Shown: one piece after another, positions 23,342 to 27,649 of the stretch
Position numbering within the stretch: the first letter of the stretch is position 1
How the letters are laid out: every line of letters begins with the position of its first letter
NCBI GenBank assembly: GCA_034086685.1
Contig: JAXDZY010000012.1
Coordinates: 1-27,649, forward strand
DNA length: 27,649 nt
Source: TWA4 sp034086685
Lineage (GTDB): Bacteria > Bacillota > Clostridia > Lachnospirales > Lachnospiraceae
Reading direction: 5' to 3'
Program-made: the position numbers and the translations under genes
Notes under the pieces: model-generated
What the model saw: only the letters and a program-made list of their open reading frames with translations
Database searches by the model: none
Told to the model about the DNA's origin: nothing

Positions 23342-25003
23342 TCAATCGAGTGCATTTGAAAACAACCATTCCCTAATGGTATCCAGATCATAAGCCACTC
23401 TCCAGGTATTCATATGTTCCGTTGCTGCCGTAGCCTCAACGTCATCCTCCATGACCGTTCCTGCATCAAATACCGTCCAATTTATGGAAGTGCCATATGA
23501 CGCCATCTGCAAAGCCAATGCTTCCTGCTCTTCATCGCTCAAATCTGCGGACCATTGTTCGATTGTTACATCTGTTCCGCATGTCTCAACAGCTTCTGCA
23601 ATGGCTGTCATTCCAGGGTATGCTCTTTCATCACCGGCAGAGCAGATCATCCAGATATTTTGATTAGAAAGCTCCTGCAGCTTATCCACATATTCTTCAT
23701 CTGCCTGACCTGCCACAAGCATTGCTGCAGCAAAAGTTTCCGGATAATCTATCATAAGCTTTATGGAACGAATCGTTCCTGATGACTGACCTACAAGATA
23801 TAATCTCGAAGTATCCACCTTGTAATTGTCAGATACATCGTTGATCAGTTCCATCGTATATGTTGGATCATCTCCGTTATTATCCACATACTGGGGTGCC
23901 AATACAATACATTCATTGTTTAGCTGACTCTCATCAGTTGTCCATATCACAGCACCCAGACTCTCTGTTAAGGTCTTATACTCGTCATTTCCTTCCCCTG
24001 TCGCATCCGGCATGAAAATGATCATAGGGTAGGATTCACCTGCTTCATAATTTTCCGGAAGATACAGGTTGTACATCAACTCCACACCATCAGAAGCAGT
24101 AAATACATACTGTTCAAAATCTTCAACCAGTAAATTCACATTCTCACTATATTCCGTTGTGATTTCACCTTCCGAAATAGCAAGTGCTGCTCCTTCTGTT
24201 GATGTGATCTCACCTTGCTGAGTCAAAGTTACAGTGAGCTGATTGCTCGGAGTTTCCGAAAAGCCTCCTCTTCCTGATGGCTGTTCATTGTTATTTTCCG
24301 AAAAATCCTCCTCCGGTCTCTCATTCTCATTGAAATCACCACTTGAGCCCATCTCCCGATCATGGTCTCCACCGAAACCATCACCTGTTCCTGAACCGCC
24401 ATAACCGGTCGTCGTGTAATCCGTTGAAAGCTCTACGATTACATATTGCCCTGCTGCACTCTCTTCCGGAATATAAGGGTTATGCTCCATGGTATATTCG
24501 GTGAAGATATCGTCAAAGACGCCGGTGTAATCCAGATCTTCCGGGATCGTAACATTCAGCGTTTTATACAGAGCTTTCTTTTTTCCTGCTCCAAAATCCA
24601 GACTGTCATAAAGAAGAAACATTCCGCACATAACCAATGTAAACAGAACCGCAAAACCGAGATACCCCATACCGGATATCAGACCGGCTCCCATCGCAAG
24701 AAACAGCGCGCAGATCTCTTTTGCTGTTCCCGGAACCGAACGAAAGCGGACAAGACTGAAGGCTCCGGCCACTGCAACACCGGTTCCTACATTCCCATTG
24801 ACCAACATGATCACAACACAGACGACTGCAGGGAGCAGGGCAAGTGTTACAACAAAGCTTTCGGTATAACGGGTACGATACATATAACTGACAGCCATGA
24901 TAAGACCGAGCACAAGGGAAAGGCCCAGACATAACATAAAGTCGGTCACATTGATGACCGTTGTGAGCTCAGAATCAAATAAACCTCTGAATAAACTTTC
25001 CAT
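23342..25003 (-). CDS. DUF4956 membrane domain fused to an alpha/beta-hydrolase esterase
   Basis: This 553-aa protein starts with a DUF4956 module: about five hydrophobic segments (20-135) and the start of its cytoplasmic domain, LNVTIPEDLDYTGVFDDIF (149-167). The last roughly 45 residues of DUF4956 are missing. It then runs into QYVIVELSTDY, a Gly/Asp/Asn/Glu-rich linker (about 200-250) and an alpha/beta-hydrolase domain (about 295-553). This has nucleophile elbow GQSSG (Ser407) and likely Asp458 (SAGDE) and His530, similar to PHB-depolymerase/feruloyl-esterase-type enzymes. Such esterases are normally secreted, and here no signal peptide separates it from the membrane part, so topology is uncertain. 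One base separates it from the VTC gene, with AGGAGG nine bases before the ATG. Confidence 0.75.
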   Translation of the reverse strand: MESLFRGLFDSELTTVINVTDFMLCLGLSLVLGLIMAVSYMYRTRYTESFVVTLALLPAVVCVVIMLVNGNVGTGVAVAGAFSLVRFRSVPGTAKEICALFLAMGAGLISGMGYLGFAVLFTLVMCGMFLLYDSLDFGAGKKKALYKTLNVTIPEDLDYTGVFDDIFTEYTMEHNPYIPEESAAGQYVIVELSTDYTTTGYGGSGTGDGFGGDHDREMGSSGDFNENERPEEDFSENNNEQPSGRGGFSETPSNQLTVTLTQQGEITSTEGAALAISEGEITTEYSENVNLLVEDFEQYVFTASDGVELMYNLYLPENYEAGESYPMIIFMPDATGEGNDEYKTLTESLGAVIWTTDESQLNNECIVLAPQYVDNNGDDPTYTMELINDVSDNYKVDTSRLYLVGQSSGTIRSIKLMIDYPETFAAAMLVAGQADEEYVDKLQELSNQNIWMICSAGDERAYPGMTAIAEAVETCGTDVTIEQWSADLSDEEQEALALQMASYGTSINWTVFDAGTVMEDDVEATAATEHMNTWRVAYDLDTIREWLFSNALD

Positions 25004-25004
25004 T

Positions 25005-25739
25005 TTAAGCAGCCTCCTTATTCTTATTTGTGTTTACACTCTTTGTTTTGGGAAAAATCATGGTCTGGTATGCCGTTCCATACTTGGAGAACGACGTCTG
25101 ATAAATACGTTGTTCCGACAGAACACGGGTCATCCACAATGGCATACCACCGGAGCATTTAATTTCCATCAGAACCATTCCTTCCGGCAGCAGCGGCGTA
25201 CCATACACCTCTGACGTTAAGGACAGATCCTCCTGCCGGCACAGGATCGTATCATCAAAAGTCACCCGAAAATCTCCGCCATTTTTCTCATAGTATGCCT
25301 CACGCTCGTAAGACAGGAATACCGCCGGACGAAGTGTCCGATAATACGAAAGGAAATACTCTACTTCCCTGGAGATCTGGGTATCCTTCGGACAGGGCTT
25401 CTCTTTCTTAAGCCACCTCATTGCCTCCAGCTCCGGGAGTGCCATTCGTCTCTTATAGACAACGGACTGATACTTCTTTTTCAGTTCAACGAACACAGTG
25501 CTGCGGGCATCTGCCTGTGTGTAACTTCGGACACGAAGCTTTTCCTTGTAAACCGGCTTATCGATGGAACGCCGGATCAGCCGATAATTATCGGTGTCAA
25601 AATAAATATTGCGTATCGTGGTGCGTCCGTATTCATCCAGCGCCATATAAGGCTCCATCGCCTGCAGAACTTTCTGCTTCTGTTCCTGTGTCAGCATATA
25701 TTTGATTTCATAACGTTTAAAAACGGTTTGGAAACTCAT
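25005..25739 (-). CDS. VTC-domain protein (polyphosphate-polymerase type)
   Basis: This 244-aa protein matches the VTC domain, whose eukaryotic member makes polyphosphate from ATP in a basic tunnel. Visible tunnel motifs are FKRYEIKYML (8-17), IYFDT, KLRVRSY, VFVELKKKYQ, YEREAYY, VTFDDT and MEIK, each carrying the conserved Arg, Lys or Glu. It has no membrane segment. In many Firmicutes a VTC gene precedes a DUF4956 membrane gene, as here, often with CotH-type genes and a two-component system. The true product of these bacterial versions is not established. Its AGGAGG ribosome-binding site lies inside a hairpin (25740-25782). Confidence 0.83.
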   Translation of the reverse strand: MSFQTVFKRYEIKYMLTQEQKQKVLQAMEPYMALDEYGRTTIRNIYFDTDNYRLIRRSIDKPVYKEKLRVRSYTQADARSTVFVELKKKYQSVVYKRRMALPELEAMRWLKKEKPCPKDTQISREVEYFLSYYRTLRPAVFLSYEREAYYEKNGGDFRVTFDDTILCRQEDLSLTSEVYGTPLLPEGMVLMEIKCSGGMPLWMTRVLSEQRIYQTSFSKYGTAYQTMIFPKTKSVNTNKNKEAA

Positions 25740-25782
25740 AAAAAAACCTCCTGTACTTTTGATGAACTCATAGTACAGGAGG
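25740..25782 (-). promoter_or_regulatory. Terminator-like hairpin that contains the VTC ribosome-binding site
   Basis: A perfect 10-bp inverted repeat (25747-25756 and 25773-25782, loop 16 nt) is followed on the minus strand by seven T and then the ATG at 25739. The right arm carries AGGAGG, the VTC ribosome-binding site. The hairpin could end the kinase transcript, hide the ribosome-binding site, or both. Confidence 0.7.
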
Positions 25783-25807
25783 TAGATTGAAGAAAAATTG
25801 AAGAATC

Positions 25808-27097
25808 TTAAATTTTTATCTGCTGTTTTTCAGCCGGAAGACTGATGAGGAACTGAACTTTTCCATCATAACATTTTACTTCGATTTTGCCATGATGTCC
25901 GATAACGATGGCCTTGGCGATCGCAAGTCCCAGACCGTAATGTTTGTCATCCCCGTTACGTGCTTCATCCATCCGATAAAAACGGTCAAAAAGATGCTTA
26001 CACTGCTCGGCAGGAATCTCATCCCCATCATTAAGCACGGAAAGAATTGCCCGTCCATGCTCTTTTTTCAAAGTCAGCAGTATCTCACCGCCTACCGGAG
26101 AATGCTTCACTGCATTATCCAGAAGAATCGCTGTAATCTGTTTCAGCTGCATGGAATTTCCGTGCACCAGGATTCTTTCCTGAATATCACAGTTGAGCAC
26201 CATTCCATTTTCATATATCACACTTTCAAACGGCAATGTCTCACCGTTTACCAGATGACTGAAATCCACTGTTTCCATCTGCGGCGTTACATTTTCCATA
26301 CGGGCGAGATCAAGAAGCTGGGTTACCAAAGCTCCCATTCTCTCATTTTCATATTGTATATTCGCAAGCCACTGATTCTCTCCGATTTCTCTTGCTAACA
26401 GTTCCGCATTGGCACTGACCACCGAGATCGGGGTTTTCAGCTCATGCCCGGCATCGGAAATAAACTGCTTCTGCTTATTGTGATTTTCTTCCAGCGGACG
26501 GATGATCATTCTGGCAAGATAAACGGACAGAAAGAAAAACACGACAATGGCAAGAATCCCGCCATACAGGGTGTACTTCAGTAATGCCGACATACTTTTT
26601 TGGTTCAGACTATTATCCAGAAAAGCAACCAGAGTGTAATCTCCTTTATCTGCCTTGAAATACATCAGGCTTCCTATGGTTCCGCTGATGTCTGTTTTTG
26701 CATTGACCTCACCGGCAAGTTCCAGCAATTCTTCATTGGAATAAATCTCATTTCTGTTTTCAGCTACAAGCATACTGCCGTCCTGGGAGATAACCACCGA
26801 ATAGAAAGAGGAAAGTCTGTATTCATCCCTGTCTCTGAAATCCTTTTTCCCGGACATTCCAGGCTTTGGCTCACCTTTCACGAGATTTCCAATATCCGGT
26901 CCCAGATCATTTTCTTTGTAATTATCGGAAATATCCGTAAGAGAAAAAAACTCCGCATGGGACTCCAGCATTTCCCTGTTTCCGTTCATTGTCTCATAAT
27001 AGCTGGATCCGTAGATCAATGCCAGGATAGAGGCAAAGACAAAAATAAGAATCGCCATAATAGAAGCAACAATTTTTATCCTTGTTTTCTTAAACAT
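25808..27097 (-). CDS. Membrane sensor histidine kinase
   Basis: This 429-aa kinase has an N-terminal membrane segment (about 8-28), an extracytoplasmic sensor region of about 140 residues, a second membrane segment (about 175-197) and a cytoplasmic HisKA/HATPase core. Motifs are the H-box DAGHELKTPIS, N-box ILLDNAVKHSP, the RFYR F-box and the G-box GLGLAIAKAIV. The extracellular part is charged (KEND, KGEPKPGMSGKKDFRDRDE). A GTG at 27103 is possible, but GAGG lies seven bases before the ATG at 27097. That start overlaps the response-regulator stop by eight bases, so the two are coupled. The downstream VTC/DUF4956 genes are plausible targets. The signal is unknown. Confidence 0.92.
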   Translation of the reverse strand: MFKKTRIKIVASIMAILIFVFASILALIYGSSYYETMNGNREMLESHAEFFSLTDISDNYKENDLGPDIGNLVKGEPKPGMSGKKDFRDRDEYRLSSFYSVVISQDGSMLVAENRNEIYSNEELLELAGEVNAKTDISGTIGSLMYFKADKGDYTLVAFLDNSLNQKSMSALLKYTLYGGILAIVVFFFLSVYLARMIIRPLEENHNKQKQFISDAGHELKTPISVVSANAELLAREIGENQWLANIQYENERMGALVTQLLDLARMENVTPQMETVDFSHLVNGETLPFESVIYENGMVLNCDIQERILVHGNSMQLKQITAILLDNAVKHSPVGGEILLTLKKEHGRAILSVLNDGDEIPAEQCKHLFDRFYRMDEARNGDDKHYGLGLAIAKAIVIGHHGKIEVKCYDGKVQFLISLPAEKQQIKI

Positions 27098-27649
27098 CTT
27101 CACACCTCAATTCATATCCGATACCGCGTACTGCTTTTATGACGGTTTTCGCCCCTACAAAAGCCAGCTTTTTGCGGGTAAATGACATATATACTTCCAC
27201 ATTGTTATATTCCGCTTCACTCTCAAAGCCCCAGATCTTCACCGCCAGCTGTTCACGGGTCAGTATCTGTCCCTGATTGGAAATCATATATTCAAGGATC
27301 TTATACTCTTTTTCACTCAAACGGACGCTTTGCTCGTTTGATGTACAAATCAGAGCAGCCTTTCCGGTATCAAGCTTTATGTCTCCAAAAGTCAGCGTAC
27401 CATCTGACGAATTGATCGTTCGTCTGCCAAGAGCACGGATTCTTGCAAGCAGTTCCTTTGTCATGAAAGGTTTTGTGAGATAATCATCCGCCCCGCTGTC
27501 CAGACCAACCACTTTATCATCCAGTTCGCTTTTTGCCGTCAGCATCAGTATGGGCGTACGAATCCCTTTTTGCCGGGTCTTTTTGGCGATATCGAATCCA
27601 TTCATTTTGGGGAGCATCACATCCAAAATAATAATATCATAGATGTCTG
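27090..27649 (-). CDS. OmpR-family response regulator, 5' end outside the window
   Basis: The frame is open to the right edge of the window, so the start lies beyond it. What remains shows the phosphoacceptor region DIYDIIILDVMLPKMNG, the switch LMLTAKSELDD and conserved Lys in YLTKPF. After these comes a winged-helix DNA-binding domain with SEKEYKILEYMISNQGQILT and the final AVRGIGYEL hairpin, typical of OmpR/PhoB regulators. The TTG at 27626 is inside the receiver domain and is not a start. It is followed by the overlapping histidine kinase, forming a standard two-component pair. Confidence 0.92.
   Translation of the reverse strand, partial: DIYDIIILDVMLPKMNGFDIAKKTRQKGIRTPILMLTAKSELDDKVVGLDSGADDYLTKPFMTKELLARIRALGRRTINSSDGTLTFGDIKLDTGKAALICTSNEQSVRLSEKEYKILEYMISNQGQILTREQLAVKIWGFESEAEYNNVEVYMSFTRKKLAFVGAKTVIKAVRGIGYELRCEDV

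Overview
The window looks like a chromosomal stretch from a gut-type Firmicute, most likely a Lachnospiraceae (Blautia-like) relative. This is inferred from gene content (BspA-type leucine-rich repeats, VTC/DUF4956 pair, Big2-rich surface proteins, a GH4 alpha-galactosidase beside an AraC/MsmR-type regulator), moderate GC and strong AGGAGG ribosome-binding sites. No rRNA, tRNA, CRISPR array or mobile element was found. All genes are on the minus strand except the AraC regulator at 1584-2405.

Left part (1-4240): a GH4 glycosidase diverges from an AraC-type regulator. Next is glucose-6-phosphate isomerase with its own sigma-A promoter and terminator.

Centre (4299-21000): this is the main feature, what appears to be a complete cobamide (vitamin B12-type) acquisition locus controlled by two separate cobalamin riboswitches. 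The first riboswitch (about 18735-18890, promoter 18907-18935, terminator platform 18697-18730) leads into two giant secreted proteins of 1606 and 1423 aa. Each combines a prenyltransferase-like alpha/alpha-barrel with a DUF4430 (transcobalamin-like) domain, the same two folds that make up mammalian intrinsic factor and transcobalamin. They are followed by a DUF4430 lipoprotein and a dedicated ECF transporter in translationally overlapping order: EcfT, a fused double ATPase, and an S component. Two hairpin/terminator signals between the early genes suggest stepped-down expression from surface proteins to transporter. The second riboswitch (about 20808-20950, canonical B12 box, terminator 20687-20720) controls a TIM-barrel protein of the AP-endonuclease-2 superfamily, the superfamily of the cobamide-remodelling enzyme CbiR, followed by a small leucine-rich-repeat protein. 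The proposed scheme is surface capture of corrinoids, handover to a lipoprotein, ECF import, then remodelling of the lower ligand, all repressed when cobalamin is plentiful.

Right part (21075-27649): an AraC/GyrI-like regulator; an ATPase/DUF234 gene broken by an internal deletion and frameshift; a DUF4956 membrane domain fused to an alpha/beta-hydrolase esterase; a VTC polyphosphate-polymerase-type protein whose ribosome-binding site lies in a terminator-like hairpin; and a histidine kinase/response regulator pair, the regulator running off the right edge.

Several starts were chosen by ribosome-binding site rather than longest frame (pgi, ecfT, LRR protein, TIM-barrel protein, AraC/GyrI regulator, histidine kinase). 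All family assignments are from reading motifs, without database searches.
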